This document shows, in pieces, positions 14,501 to 22,589 of a stretch of 36,794 bases of DNA. Under the pieces are notes generated by a model. That model saw nothing but the letters and a program-made list of their open reading frames with translations, was not told the origin of the DNA and did not search any database. The position numbers were made by a program, and so were the translations under genes. Source of the stretch: CAYQQJ01 sp964419935 (lineage in GTDB: Bacteria; Pseudomonadota; Gammaproteobacteria; Pseudomonadales; Cellvibrionaceae); assembly GCA_964419935.1 (NCBI GenBank), contig CAYQQJ010000034.1, positions 1 to 36,794 of the forward strand. The letters run 5' to 3'. Positions within the stretch are counted from its first letter, which is position 1. Every line of letters begins with the position of its first letter.

Positions 14501-15109
14501 TCATCCCTCAACGTTAAGTGCCCGTTCCACCCAATCCATCATCGGCCTGTAGTCGCCGGCAAGCCCAGTTTGAATTGCGGCGAAGTAGCCATTTCGGTTT
14601 ACATCCCACGACGAATAATCCAACGTACCGCAACCGGCTTGAGCCGCCATTACATCTGCCAGCAGCCGGGACAATCGACCATTCCCCTCGCTCAATATAA
14701 ACTCCACATGCACAGTGGCTATGGCTTCAATAAGGGCATCATCATCAAGGTCTGTGCAGGGTGTCCATTTCGCCAGATAACCACGATCCAGAACCTCCAA
14801 TAATCTCGGAATCTGCGCCGCAGCCGCGAAATGAAAGTCGCCTTTCGCCATATTCACTGAACGTTCCTCCCCCGCCCATTGGTAAATAGGCGAGAGCCAA
14901 AGGCGATGCCACTGCTTGAGGTCTGCAGTGGTGAGCGGCCCCTGCGGCAATGTATCCGTCAGAACCCGCTGGTAGACCTGAACCAGTAGCTGCAGCTCGG
15001 CATCATCCATATCTGCCGGTTCAGTAATATTGAGCTTATTCGTCAACACTCGGTTGTCCGACTCTGGCTGGTAAAGGGTTTGAGATCCACCCACGCTGTA
15101 TTTGCTCAT
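14501..15109 (-). CDS. Fic/DOC-family protein with a deleted catalytic HPF segment
   Basis: Fic enzymes transfer AMP or other moieties to protein side chains. The 202-aa protein shows the family layout (KQWHRLWLSPIYQWAGEERSVNM, flap region about 78-95; HVEFILSEGNGRLSRLL, about 134-150). The canonical motif is HPFx(D/E)GNGRxxR. Here EGNGRLSR is intact, but the preceding I-H-P-F-R is missing and a single Ser joins L139 to E141. A 12-nt in-frame deletion at 14687-14695 would produce exactly this, and it removes the catalytic histidine. The enzyme is therefore probably inactive. The start at 15109 has AGGGTG upstream; the longer frame to 15163 lacks one. No VbhA-like antitoxin gene precedes it. 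Confidence 0.88.
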   Translation of the reverse strand: MSKYSVGGSQTLYQPESDNRVLTNKLNITEPADMDDAELQLLVQVYQRVLTDTLPQGPLTTADLKQWHRLWLSPIYQWAGEERSVNMAKGDFHFAAAAQIPRLLEVLDRGYLAKWTPCTDLDDDALIEAIATVHVEFILSEGNGRLSRLLADVMAAQAGCGTLDYSSWDVNRNGYFAAIQTGLAGDYRPMMDWVERALNVEG

Positions 15110-15249
15110 TCCTTCACCCTGAATTGACCGTGTGCTGGATTCAGAATAGCTACCAGCTAGCAAGATTTATCGAAAAGGTGGGAAAACCTATTGTTATAGC
15201 AGAAACGCAGCCGCCTTTTTGTTCGGCATATTATACAAGCTCGTGCGCC

Positions 15250-15270
15250 AGTTTGAGGTCCAACGCGAGC
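15250..15270. repeat. Dispersed 21-bp repeat B, copy 2
   Basis: This copy matches 12851-12871 at 18 of 21 positions and lies about 20 bp behind the 94-aa gene, ahead of fic. On the minus strand it includes GTTGGAC, which agrees with the integron core-site pattern GTTRRRY, although copy 1 does not keep it. Confidence 0.6.
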
Positions 15271-15288
15271 TGTAGCAACGCGCCGAAC

Positions 15289-15573
15289 CTACTCCTGATC
15301 AAACAACTGAATAGCGTACCCGTGCTCCAGCGCTTCTCTCATCTGGGGGTCAGTTTTGAGAATACGTTCATTGGTCAACGATTTATCGGGAATGCGCTTG
15401 TGCTTGTCGATGGTCATGTCCGTGAAACCGAGGCTCGTCAGATACGTTTCGCAAAGCTGCTCTGCGCCATGCAAATCAGTGGAATTGATATAAACGATGA
15501 ACGGGGCGGTCTGCCCCTGTTTGAAGCCATGCCGATCATCTTGGGCGATGGCGTTCGCCGAGAAAACGTACAT
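15289..15573 (-). CDS. Unrecognised 94-aa protein
   Basis: This is a small soluble protein (MYVFSANAIAQDDRHG...) with a mixed alpha/beta look. The segment APFIVYINSTDLHGAEQLCETYLTSLGFTDM reads as a strand followed by a helix and a second strand, and the end (EALEHGYAIQLFDQE) as a helix and strand. This would suit a small ferredoxin-like or BRCT-sized fold, but no family is recognised. GAGG lies eight bases before the ATG, so translation is credible. It follows repeat A and is followed by repeat B, as part of the string of minus-strand accessory genes. Immunity or toxin-related roles are possible from context only. Confidence 0.7.
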   Translation of the reverse strand: MYVFSANAIAQDDRHGFKQGQTAPFIVYINSTDLHGAEQLCETYLTSLGFTDMTIDKHKRIPDKSLTNERILKTDPQMREALEHGYAIQLFDQE

Positions 15574-15658
15574 TGAATTACCTCAAGTTGGAAATGCAGC
15601 ACACTCCGCATTGTTAGGTGCAATATACCCACAAAACGTCGCCGGCTGCTAAACGTCG

Positions 15659-15707
15659 GGTTCGCAGGTGCCGCAACCGTTCACGAAACTTTTCCGTTAA
15701 GGTTCAG
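15659..15707. repeat. Dispersed 49-bp repeat A, copy 2
   Basis: This is the partner of 13153-13201 (42 of 49 identical, same length). It starts two bases after the NERD-helicase stop codon in the direction of transcription. The shared core contains GGTTCGCAGGTGCC and CCGTTAAGGTTCAG on the plus strand. Confidence 0.85.
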
Positions 15708-15708
15708 C

Positions 15709-17571
15709 TTATGCCGCCTCTCCCACCAGTGCCAGCAAGCGTTGGGTATAGCGATTCTGACCACTGCTCGTCACCAGCAGCTGCATTCGAGCGCGGGTCA
15801 TGCCCACGTAAAGCAACCGGGTTTCCCGCGCGAGGTTGTCTTCGTCATCTTTTAGCGCGCCGAGACCGGTGAGAATGACGGTATCGAACTCCAGCCCTTT
15901 ACTGCTCTGGCGGGTTAAGAGCGTGACTTCCTCACGGGCGGGGTTGTAGGCTTTCTTGAAGGCATTGGTCTTGAGCCAGGTGCAGGGAACACCAGCCCGC
16001 TTGAGGGCCATCTGGATCTCGCCGGCCTGCCAATGATGACTATAGACGACGGCAATCTCATTGAGTGATTGTCCCTGCTTGTGCCACTTTTGAATACAAC
16101 GAACGATATAGGCAGCCTCTTCCGCGGCATTGTTGAATTGCCGAAACACCGGAGGTGGGCCGCTGGTGCCAGCGACTTCGGGTTGGATCAAGGGTTCGTG
16201 ATCGTCATCGCCTTCCTGAGCTTGCAGGTACTCCTGGGCAAAATTGTAGGCGAAGGTGAGGATTTCGCGCGTATTGCGGTAATTAAGTTTTAAAATAGTG
16301 GTTCTTCCACGGGCTTGGATACCGGCACTGGAAAGTGGAAATTTTAGGTTGTTCTTGCTGTAGATTGCCTGAGCGTCATCATAGAGCAATAACAGTGAAT
16401 CAGTGTTTGGGTCGATCATCTGTACGACGAGTGCGAGCCATTCCTTTTCAAAATCATGGCCTTCATCGATCATCAGCGCACCGTATTGTGCCCGCGGGAT
16501 GTGCCCCTCCTCCACTCCTTTAATCACACTTTCAACCTGGCGCTCCCAAACCGGTTGCTCACCGGGAAGCGTGTCGACGTTGTAGGTTTTGAGCTGCAAC
16601 GAACACCATTCATGAAAATGATACACCTGCACTTTTTCACTAATGCCCTTTTCGGCAATAAAGCTCCTCAAGCGTGCCGCGAGGGTAATGTTGAAACAAA
16701 GCACCAGTATGGGTTTGGTAGTTGCCTCGGCAAGATGCAGACAGCGGTACCCAAGAATGAGCGTTTTACCGGAGCCGGCTACGCCGTGGATTACTCGATG
16801 ACCATCGCCCATGCTTTTTGCCAATTGTTCCTGCTGGATATCCATGACGCGAACTATGTCGGGAACGAAGACTTCGGTGAGTTGGGAATCCGAGTTGTCG
16901 GGGTCGCCCTCCCCAAAGAGATCGCTCTGTGTGTGGTTAATTCGGACCTCGGGAAAGAGCTGCCAGCGGATACGGTTAATTTGAGGAAGGCTAAGCTTGT
17001 CACCGAAATGGTATTCGAACATACCCCAAAGGCGGCTCTGAAACTCTTCCGGGTCTGCGCTTTCGGTCATTTCATCTTTAAATATGACCCGGTGAGGTTG
17101 CAATACCCGTTCCTGTAAATCCTCACTGAGCGCCTTATTCCATTGCTGACGAGTAATATTGGTGAAAATCACACCATAACCGTAGGGAAAGCTAAGCTTG
17201 CCTTGATAGCGACCGGACTCCTGAACAAGTTGCGCATCCTTTTCCAGCACGTTCACGGTGGCGTTTGCATACTGCCTTGCCTGCTCCAGAGGGTTTGCGC
17301 AAGTATCCCGACCCGTGCAGCCTTCAATGACGAAGTTAGTCGGGCTGACGCTTTTGATGGTGTTAGGCTTCCAGTCTTTGACTTCGAGAAACAGTAAGCC
17401 CCGACCGGGGTGAAGGACGATAAAATCCGGATAACGGCGCTGCTTGCCAATCGGGATGTCATACCAGACGGTATAGTCGTCCTCCAAAAGCGCTTCCAGC
17501 CTTCGGCCGAAGCGCCGCTCACCGGACGTCATTCTTTGGATGGTACTGAGGTTGGGTATGATCGCTGCCAT
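15709..17571 (-). CDS. NERD nuclease-domain / UvrD-like superfamily 1 helicase
   Basis: The 620-aa protein joins an N-terminal NERD domain, a predicted PD-(D/E)xK-type nuclease fold (YPDFIVLHPGRGLLFLEVKDWK with D49, E63 and K65), to an SF1A helicase. Helicase motifs are Walker A GVAGSGKT (about 277-284), motif II LMIDEGHDF, LNYRNTREI, TRQSSKGLEFDTVILTG and LLYVGMTRAR. DNA unwinding with possible cleavage is expected. Proteins with this pairing are scattered in accessory regions and are suspected defence or DNA-processing enzymes, without a fixed role. It is the first gene of the minus-strand accessory block. The ATG at 17571 is chosen with GGAT ten bases upstream; the ATG at 17601 has AGAAG upstream and cannot be excluded. 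Confidence 0.9.
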   Translation of the reverse strand: MAAIIPNLSTIQRMTSGERRFGRRLEALLEDDYTVWYDIPIGKQRRYPDFIVLHPGRGLLFLEVKDWKPNTIKSVSPTNFVIEGCTGRDTCANPLEQARQYANATVNVLEKDAQLVQESGRYQGKLSFPYGYGVIFTNITRQQWNKALSEDLQERVLQPHRVIFKDEMTESADPEEFQSRLWGMFEYHFGDKLSLPQINRIRWQLFPEVRINHTQSDLFGEGDPDNSDSQLTEVFVPDIVRVMDIQQEQLAKSMGDGHRVIHGVAGSGKTLILGYRCLHLAEATTKPILVLCFNITLAARLRSFIAEKGISEKVQVYHFHEWCSLQLKTYNVDTLPGEQPVWERQVESVIKGVEEGHIPRAQYGALMIDEGHDFEKEWLALVVQMIDPNTDSLLLLYDDAQAIYSKNNLKFPLSSAGIQARGRTTILKLNYRNTREILTFAYNFAQEYLQAQEGDDDHEPLIQPEVAGTSGPPPVFRQFNNAAEEAAYIVRCIQKWHKQGQSLNEIAVVYSHHWQAGEIQMALKRAGVPCTWLKTNAFKKAYNPAREEVTLLTRQSSKGLEFDTVILTGLGALKDDEDNLARETRLLYVGMTRARMQLLVTSSGQNRYTQRLLALVGEAA

Positions 17572-17858
17572 AGAGTTATCCAGTCTCCGCTGGGGCCACA
17601 TATAGTTCTTCTGGCGGTTTTATTTGCGCGGGTGTCGCAGCACTCCTCTAACTGTAGTGAAGGAACGTAGAAGAGACAAGGATAAAAGCTCGCATGACAG
17701 ATGACACAGGGGTAATTCTGAAGCACGGCTTCACTGCCGACGATTGGCATCATTTCAGGTAGAATCGGAGAACAAGTCCCTTTATGGCCGATAAGGCTGA
17801 CCAAGGGTATGACATAGACTCCTGCGGTGCCACCGACATTTTGACGGAGAAGACAATT

Positions 17859-18368
17859 ATGATGAGTTTGAGATACATATTAACCACCGTGGCCTTCGGG
17901 TTCATATGGGCTGCGGCAAGCCAGGCCCAGGAGCCACTTGATGCTGCATTGCCGCCCCGCTTCAACGTGCCGGTGGCGAACCTGGTGACCGGAGGGCAGC
18001 CGTCCGTCGCGGAGTTGAGAGATGTGAAAAACGCCGGTGTGACTAAAGTGATAAACCTGCGGGGGCCGAATGAGGAAGTGGACTTTAACGAGCGGGCTGA
18101 AGTGGAAGCGCTGGAGATGGAGTATGTTTCTTTTCCGATTTCAGGTGCGGCGGATGTCACACCCGAGAATGCGAGAAAGCTTCATGAGCTGTTGAAAGGC
18201 GATGAAAAGGTGCTTCTGCATTGCGCGTCGGGAAATCGAGTTGGCGCCCTCCTCGCCATTCGCGCCCATGATATTCAAGGTAAGTCCGCTGACGAATCAT
18301 TGCGACTTGGACGCGCTGCAGGTCTGGGTTCATTGGATAAGAAAGTGGAATCCGTAATCAGTGAATGA
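17859..18368 (+). CDS. Exported dual-specificity/tyrosine phosphatase-like protein (DUF442 type)
   Basis: The 169-aa protein has a signal peptide (SLRYILTTVAFGFIWAAASQAQ), then a beta-lactamase-inhibitor-hydrolase-like phosphatase domain: NLVTGGQPSVAEL, GVTKVINLRGPNEE, and the C-x5-R catalytic loop LLHCASGNRVG (Cys nucleophile, Arg). It would hydrolyse a phosphoester in the periplasm; the substrate is unknown. The ATG at 17859 (followed by another ATG) has GGAGA upstream and gives a proper signal peptide; an ATG at 17784 would bury it. The gene converges with the flavoreductase at 18371, with only two bases between the stops. The 180-bp stretch between it and the helicase holds no gene, only presumed divergent promoters. 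Confidence 0.85.
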   Translation: MMSLRYILTTVAFGFIWAAASQAQEPLDAALPPRFNVPVANLVTGGQPSVAELRDVKNAGVTKVINLRGPNEEVDFNERAEVEALEMEYVSFPISGAADVTPENARKLHELLKGDEKVLLHCASGNRVGALLAIRAHDIQGKSADESLRLGRAAGLGSLDKKVESVISE

Positions 18369-18370
18369 CA

Positions 18371-19924
18371 CTAATACACATCTCTCTGATAGCGTCCCTC
18401 TTCCCGCAATCGAATGAGCTCGCTGCTCCCCAAGAGTTCAGCAAGTGTTGAATCGACTCCGGCAGCCATACCTTCCCGGCTGCCGCATACGTAAATAGCC
18501 GCGCCATCCTCCAGCCAGCGACGCAGTTCATCTGCTGCCCCTGATAGCAAGTCCTGCACGTAGCGAGCGCCGCTGCAGTTATTCGGAGTGGCCTCAGTTG
18601 CGTTAATAGAGCCCGCGCCCCGTGAGAATGCCAGATCAAGCCTTTGCAGGTGCCTGGTTTGCTGCCACCGGGTAATATCCTCTTCGAAGTATAAATCGTG
18701 AGCCCTGGTGCGCTCCCCGAACAGCAGCCAGTTGCGGTGCGCGCCTTGTAAATCCCTGGCACGAAGATGCGCGCGCAAGCCGGCCATGCCGGTGCCGTTG
18801 CCAATCAAAATCAGTGGCACATTGTTGGGTGGCAAATGAAAGGTCGGGTTGCTGCGAATATGCGCGTGTACAGGCGCATCCATTGGAACGAACTGCGTTA
18901 ACCAGCCGGAACCCAACCCGAGTCGCCCGTCAGGATGGCGCATTTCCCGCACCAGCAATTCCAGCTTGCCGTCCTCGGGTATAGACGCGATGGAATAATC
19001 CCGTGCCGGTAGCAACTGCAATCGCTGGGTGATTTCCTGTGATGGCAGGCCGTGCAACGCGCGGCGTCCTGCCGAGGTTCTGGGGATATCCCGGTACAAC
19101 AGAGCCTCGGCCAATGAAATGGTGATGCTTCCATCCCGCACCACTTCCTGACCATCAAGATTCAACTCGTCCAGAAACTCCGCTAGTTCTTCCGGTGCAT
19201 TGCCGGGAAGGATGCTGACGATATCGCCGGCTTGCCAGAAACGTTGTTCGATATTTTCTTTAAGAGAAAAACCCAGCCGGAACACAGGTGCGCCGACGCT
19301 GCCGGCGTTCAGACAGACACGCTGTCGCAGATGAATGGCTTCGTACCTGGGCTGCACCTCAACCGGCTCCAGTGCGCCGCCCACAAACTTCGCCAGCCGC
19401 TGTTGCCATTGCGTGAGTGCGGCCGGGTCGTCCCGATCCATTTCAATGATATCGAATAGCGGTTGTGCGTCATAATTGCGCAGTTGATTAAAAAGGAGAT
19501 GGCCGAACCCGCAAAAATGCCGGTAGTGTTTGTCGCCCAGGGCGAGTACGGCATAGTGCAGATGAGACAAATCGATGTTCTGGTTGCGCGCGTTCAAATA
19601 GCGGTGAGCAAAGCGTGCAGCCATATCCGGCGGGTCGCCCTCGCCATAGGTACTGACGACGAACAAAACCTGTTTGCTCTGCTCCAGTAGCGGCGCGTCC
19701 AACTTGTTCAGTGGCAGGGTTTGGGTTCGCCAATGCCCCTTGAAAAGCAGGGCTGTGTACTCGGCAATTTCGGCGGCGTGGCCCGTCTGACTGGCGTAGG
19801 CAATCAACAGGTCGCTGCCATCATTCAGCGTCGCGCCCAACACTGCCTGACGTCGCTGGTACGTATACCAACAACGCCAGCAAAGCGCGGCATAGGCCAC
19901 TAGAATCAGGACCGCCCAAAACAC
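18371..19924 (-). CDS. Membrane-anchored CysJ-like NADPH flavoreductase
   Basis: This 517-aa diflavin reductase passes electrons from NADPH through FAD to FMN. It has an N-terminal membrane anchor (FWAVLILVAYAALCW), a flavodoxin domain (LLIAYASQTGHAAEIAEYTA, STYGEGDPPD, VLALGDKHYRHFCGFG), an FAD-binding region (ARDYSIASIPEDG) and an NADPH-binding region (LILIGNGTGMAGLRAHLRAR, YVCGSREGM). It is shorter than CysJ and has the extra anchor, typical of the version found with PepSY/DUF2271/DUF4198 proteins in iron-acquisition clusters, where reduction of ferric chelates is proposed. The start is uncertain: GTG at 19924 has no clear ribosome site, and the frame stays open with hydrophobic codons about 19 codons further upstream but offers no ATG. 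Confidence 0.88.
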   Translation of the reverse strand: MFWAVLILVAYAALCWRCWYTYQRRQAVLGATLNDGSDLLIAYASQTGHAAEIAEYTALLFKGHWRTQTLPLNKLDAPLLEQSKQVLFVVSTYGEGDPPDMAARFAHRYLNARNQNIDLSHLHYAVLALGDKHYRHFCGFGHLLFNQLRNYDAQPLFDIIEMDRDDPAALTQWQQRLAKFVGGALEPVEVQPRYEAIHLRQRVCLNAGSVGAPVFRLGFSLKENIEQRFWQAGDIVSILPGNAPEELAEFLDELNLDGQEVVRDGSITISLAEALLYRDIPRTSAGRRALHGLPSQEITQRLQLLPARDYSIASIPEDGKLELLVREMRHPDGRLGLGSGWLTQFVPMDAPVHAHIRSNPTFHLPPNNVPLILIGNGTGMAGLRAHLRARDLQGAHRNWLLFGERTRAHDLYFEEDITRWQQTRHLQRLDLAFSRGAGSINATEATPNNCSGARYVQDLLSGAADELRRWLEDGAAIYVCGSREGMAAGVDSTLAELLGSSELIRLREEGRYQRDVY

Positions 19925-20005
19925 GTTATGAGCGGCCGGCCAGGCAGAACTTGAAATAATAAAAGCTATAAAAACAACATTTCAGCACTTCGGTGACTCG
20001 TGAAA

Positions 20006-20830
20006 TCAAAGCGGCAGCACTTCGAAAGTTGCGGAATAACCTGCGCGGCGCTTGGCGTGAATTCCTTTGAAACTGAAATCACTTTGGTCATCTTCATAAC
20101 TGGCGCCCAGCCAGTACAAACCTGCTGCGGGCCATGTGACGGTGAATTTTCCCTGCTCGTTGGTGGTAACAGTTATGCCGTCCTGCTGATTGCGGTAGCG
20201 CATACCATCCTGAATAATTTCCACCTCGGCGTTTGCCGCAGGCTTGCCATCAATCAACAATGTGAAGCTCGCCTGTTCACCGGCGTACAGATCGTTGGGG
20301 TGAGTTTGTGGCACCAGAGTCAGCCCACTTTGGCTTTTGGTTTTGAATACGTCGGTGGTCGGTGCGCCGGCAGTGACGAATGTTTCTATGCGGCGGGAGG
20401 TTTCCGACACTTGCAGTTTGTCTGCGTCGGTCGGTACTTCTTCCGCAAAGGATTCCGCATCACCGCGCCAGCGTTTACGCTCGCCGTTTTCTTCCCAGGT
20501 TGCCATCAAGCCGTTGCTTGCAGAGAAAACCTTGTAAGTGCCCTTCTGAGTTAACTGCAGGTCGAATGTGCTGCGCAGTAAACCGGTGTGGGCATTTTGC
20601 AATGCCACTTCACTGCCATCCGGCGCCAGTGCGGTTATTCGATCCGCACCCATGGGGCGGTGGTCCAGATGAAAAATGCCATTGGATACGGCAGCGTCGA
20701 AAGTCACTGCGGGTTCGCCAGCGGAAAGTACGGTTGAGCTCGGTACAATCCAGCCGCGGTGTGCATGAACCGGTAACGCACTGGCAGCCATGCTGAGAGT
20801 CAGCGATAAGATCTTAACCAGATGATGCAT
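20006..20830 (-). CDS. DUF4198 periplasmic protein
   Basis: This 274-aa exported protein has a signal peptide (MHHLVKILSLTLSMAASALPVHA) followed immediately by HRGWIVPSSTVLSAGEP, the usual opening of DUF4198 proteins (relatives of the CbiK/NikM-like periplasmic component). Two Ig-like beta domains follow, the second marked by LYAGEQASFTLLIDGKPAANAEVEII and NEQGKFTVTWPAAGLYWLGASY. Family members are associated with cobalt, nickel or iron uptake; the metal is not readable here. AAAGGA precedes the ATG. It lies between DUF2271 and the flavoreductase on the same strand and probably belongs to one iron-related operon, with gaps of about 80-120 bp. Confidence 0.87.
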   Translation of the reverse strand: MHHLVKILSLTLSMAASALPVHAHRGWIVPSSTVLSAGEPAVTFDAAVSNGIFHLDHRPMGADRITALAPDGSEVALQNAHTGLLRSTFDLQLTQKGTYKVFSASNGLMATWEENGERKRWRGDAESFAEEVPTDADKLQVSETSRRIETFVTAGAPTTDVFKTKSQSGLTLVPQTHPNDLYAGEQASFTLLIDGKPAANAEVEIIQDGMRYRNQQDGITVTTNEQGKFTVTWPAAGLYWLGASYEDDQSDFSFKGIHAKRRAGYSATFEVLPL

Positions 20831-20948
20831 GAATATTTCCTTTGTCAGCGGATTTCGATTGGATAAGTTAAAGAGATAAGTATGTTGAAGAGATAGCTAC
20901 GTTAAAGAGATTTTTGAGCCGGATACCGATACTGCGTTTAATAAGCTG

Positions 20949-21515
20949 TTAAGGACTCAGCCGAAGGCTCACGTCGCCGAGTTCACTTTCGCCCTGGTCT
21001 TCCAGCACTGTGGCTTTTTCCGGCGGCCATGAAAACGGCACGGTAATCAGTTCTCGTCCACCCACTTCCCGGGAAGCCTCCACTCGCAAACGGTAATCGC
21101 CGGGGGCTAATTCATTAAGCGGTGGCTCTCCATTGCGAAATGTGAGCGTGTGGGTTCCTGGTGCTCGCGTAGCGCCGGTCACACCGTCCAGCGGCATAGT
21201 CTGTGAGCGTCCGCTATAGCGCCACCATTGGCGGATATCCTTGAGCCACTTTTCGCCTTCCCGGTCCTTGAGTTCGGTGTCATACCAGACTGCGAGGTTC
21301 GTCACTTCGCCCCCGGCGGGTTGATCGATCCACATTGCGACGTAAGGCCGATGATATTCAGCAACTTTCAGTTGCGGAATGGTGACGGATATTTCCAGTT
21401 CCTGTGCCATTGCGGGTGTGTTGGCCAGGCTTCCGATAATCGCGGCGCTTAAAATCAGCGATAATCTCGAATTCGTTTGAATGCGCGTGCGCACTGTTGC
21501 ATTTGTCCAAAACAT
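20949..21515 (-). CDS. DUF2271 periplasmic protein
   Basis: This 188-aa protein has an N-terminal signal peptide (LSLILSAAIIGSLANTPAMA) and a DUF2271 domain: ELEISVTIPQLKVAEYHRPYVAMWI...NLAVWYD, EKWLKDIRQWWRYSG, the DGVTGATRAPGTHTLTF segment and DYRLRVEASREVGGRE. The DGxTGAT/S element in this family resembles the flavinylation motif recognised by ApbE, but no apbE gene is present in the window. Role: probable periplasmic redox partner in an iron-reduction cluster, by association. GAGAT lies nine bases before the ATG. About 195 bp separate it from the PepSY gene upstream, containing repeats. Confidence 0.87.
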   Translation of the reverse strand: MFWTNATVRTRIQTNSRLSLILSAAIIGSLANTPAMAQELEISVTIPQLKVAEYHRPYVAMWIDQPAGGEVTNLAVWYDTELKDREGEKWLKDIRQWWRYSGRSQTMPLDGVTGATRAPGTHTLTFRNGEPPLNELAPGDYRLRVEASREVGGRELITVPFSWPPEKATVLEDQGESELGDVSLRLSP

Positions 21516-21576
21516 AAATTATCTCATTCCCCGATCTTGTTTCTGTTTCAGCTTTTGTGCATGACCGTGTAGATCA

Positions 21577-21689
21577 GAAAAGCCTAAGCACCTTCCGACA
21601 TTTGATGTTGGATGGCGACATTCGCGGGGCTCATGTCTTATCCAACCTACGGTATCCGGAGGTCGAAAAAGCCTAGGCGCCTTCCGACA
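21577..21689. repeat. Direct-repeat pair enclosing a REP-like inverted repeat
   Basis: GAAAAGCCTAAGCACCTTCC at 21577-21596 recurs with few changes at about 21665-21685, both followed by GACA. Between them lies GTTGGAT (21607-21613) paired with ATCCAAC (21640-21646), a layout like the REP/MITE-type elements common in gammaproteobacterial intergenic DNA. No gene is visible in 21516-21710. Confidence 0.55.
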
Positions 21690-21710
21690 GTGCGCCACGC
21701 TTGTCGTCGG

Positions 21711-22403
21711 TTAATGAATGAACAAAACCGCGAGCAACAGCGGAACAACCAACCCTAGCGCAACCAGTGGCCATGTGGTTGGACGTCCGGCCGCGTGACG
21801 TTGTAACAAAATCAGGCCGGTCAAACAGAACACCACACATACCACCGCAAAAACATCAATAAACCACGACCAGGCACCGCCGGTGTTGCGCCCTTTGTGC
21901 AGGTCGTTCAGGTAGGCAATCCAGCCCCGCGTCGTTTTTTCATAAAGTACCGCACCACTGGCTAAATCCACGCTCAACCAGGCATCGCCACCGGGGCGCG
22001 GAAGGGACACATAAACTTCATCGTCCATCCATTCACCGGGTCGGTCGGGAATCCGCAGCCGGTGCTCGTCCGCCAACCACCGCCGCACTGATTCAGGTAC
22101 AGGTGTTTCCGGATTCGAGAAATCAGCCCTATCCTGTGCCAGCGCCTGCAAAAGTGTTTGCGGGAGCTGCGCTTCGATGGACGTGACTTCAGGCTCGGCT
22201 TCTATCTGCCCGGCATGGTTAAGCGTGATGCCGGTCACCGCGAACAGCAACATACCGATAAGGCATGCTGCTGAGCTCACCCAGTGCCATTGACGCACGG
22301 TGCCGAGCCAGACACGGCCTGGCCATGTGCGCGTGGCGGGTTGCCCGCGCAAAAGTTGTGAATCCTGCAGGGAATCATCTCCTTCAACTCTAAAACGTGA
22401 CAT
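21711..22403 (-). CDS. PepSY-associated transmembrane protein
   Basis: This 230-aa inner-membrane protein has three or four membrane helices: one at about 41-62 (WVSSAACLIGMLLFAVTGITLNHAG), a periplasmic PepSY part (VYVSLPRPGGDAWLSVDLASGAVLYEKTTRGWIAYLNDLHKGRNTG), then paired C-terminal helices. The WVSYLNDLHKGR-like signature and the double tryptophan region are typical of the small PepSY_TM proteins that accompany siderophore receptors and flavoreductases. It probably forms the membrane electron-transfer step of the cluster. A Fur-box-like sequence lies about 70 bp upstream, supporting iron regulation. The ribosome site is weak and the start is chosen by family length. Confidence 0.85.
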   Translation of the reverse strand: MSRFRVEGDDSLQDSQLLRGQPATRTWPGRVWLGTVRQWHWVSSAACLIGMLLFAVTGITLNHAGQIEAEPEVTSIEAQLPQTLLQALAQDRADFSNPETPVPESVRRWLADEHRLRIPDRPGEWMDDEVYVSLPRPGGDAWLSVDLASGAVLYEKTTRGWIAYLNDLHKGRNTGGAWSWFIDVFAVVCVVFCLTGLILLQRHAAGRPTTWPLVALGLVVPLLLAVLFIH

Positions 22404-22473
22404 CCACAGCCAAGGCAGCCGTAGCGGCCTTCTGTTTGGTGATGTTCACAAGTAGCTGGTAAAACCATGCAGA

Positions 22474-22488
22474 TGAGAATACATATCA
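22474..22488 (-). promoter_or_regulatory. Fur-box-like site before the PepSY/DUF2271/DUF4198 cluster
   Basis: On the minus strand the 15-mer TGATATGTATTCTCA matches the Fur core TGATAATNATTATCA at 11 of 14 defined positions, flanked by further AT. Its position about 70 bp before the first gene of an iron-linked cluster suits repression under iron-replete conditions. Confidence 0.6.
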
Positions 22489-22589
22489 TTTACGGATTTG
22501 GCAAGGACGAATTCAATGCCATGGCTTGGTGATGGATGAGAAGTGATGGTAATGAGTGATGGGTATCGAGTAATGGTTATCGGGTGACG

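Noticed and set aside
15228..15263. Promoter for fic (TATAAT at 15235-15230 on the minus strand)
   Set aside because: The -10 is perfect, but no -35 element lies at 16-18 bp; the nearest TTGGAC is 22 bp away, so it was not called.
12700..15720. Integron cassette array with attC sites
   Set aside because: Repeats A and B sit where attC sites would, but they do not show paired RYYYAAC...GTTRRRY ends, and the integrase at 5007-6239 is not of the integron type. Kept only as a cassette-like hypothesis.
16456..17118. 220-aa plus-strand reading frame
   Set aside because: Antisense to the helicase motifs of the NERD/UvrD-like gene; no domain signal of its own.
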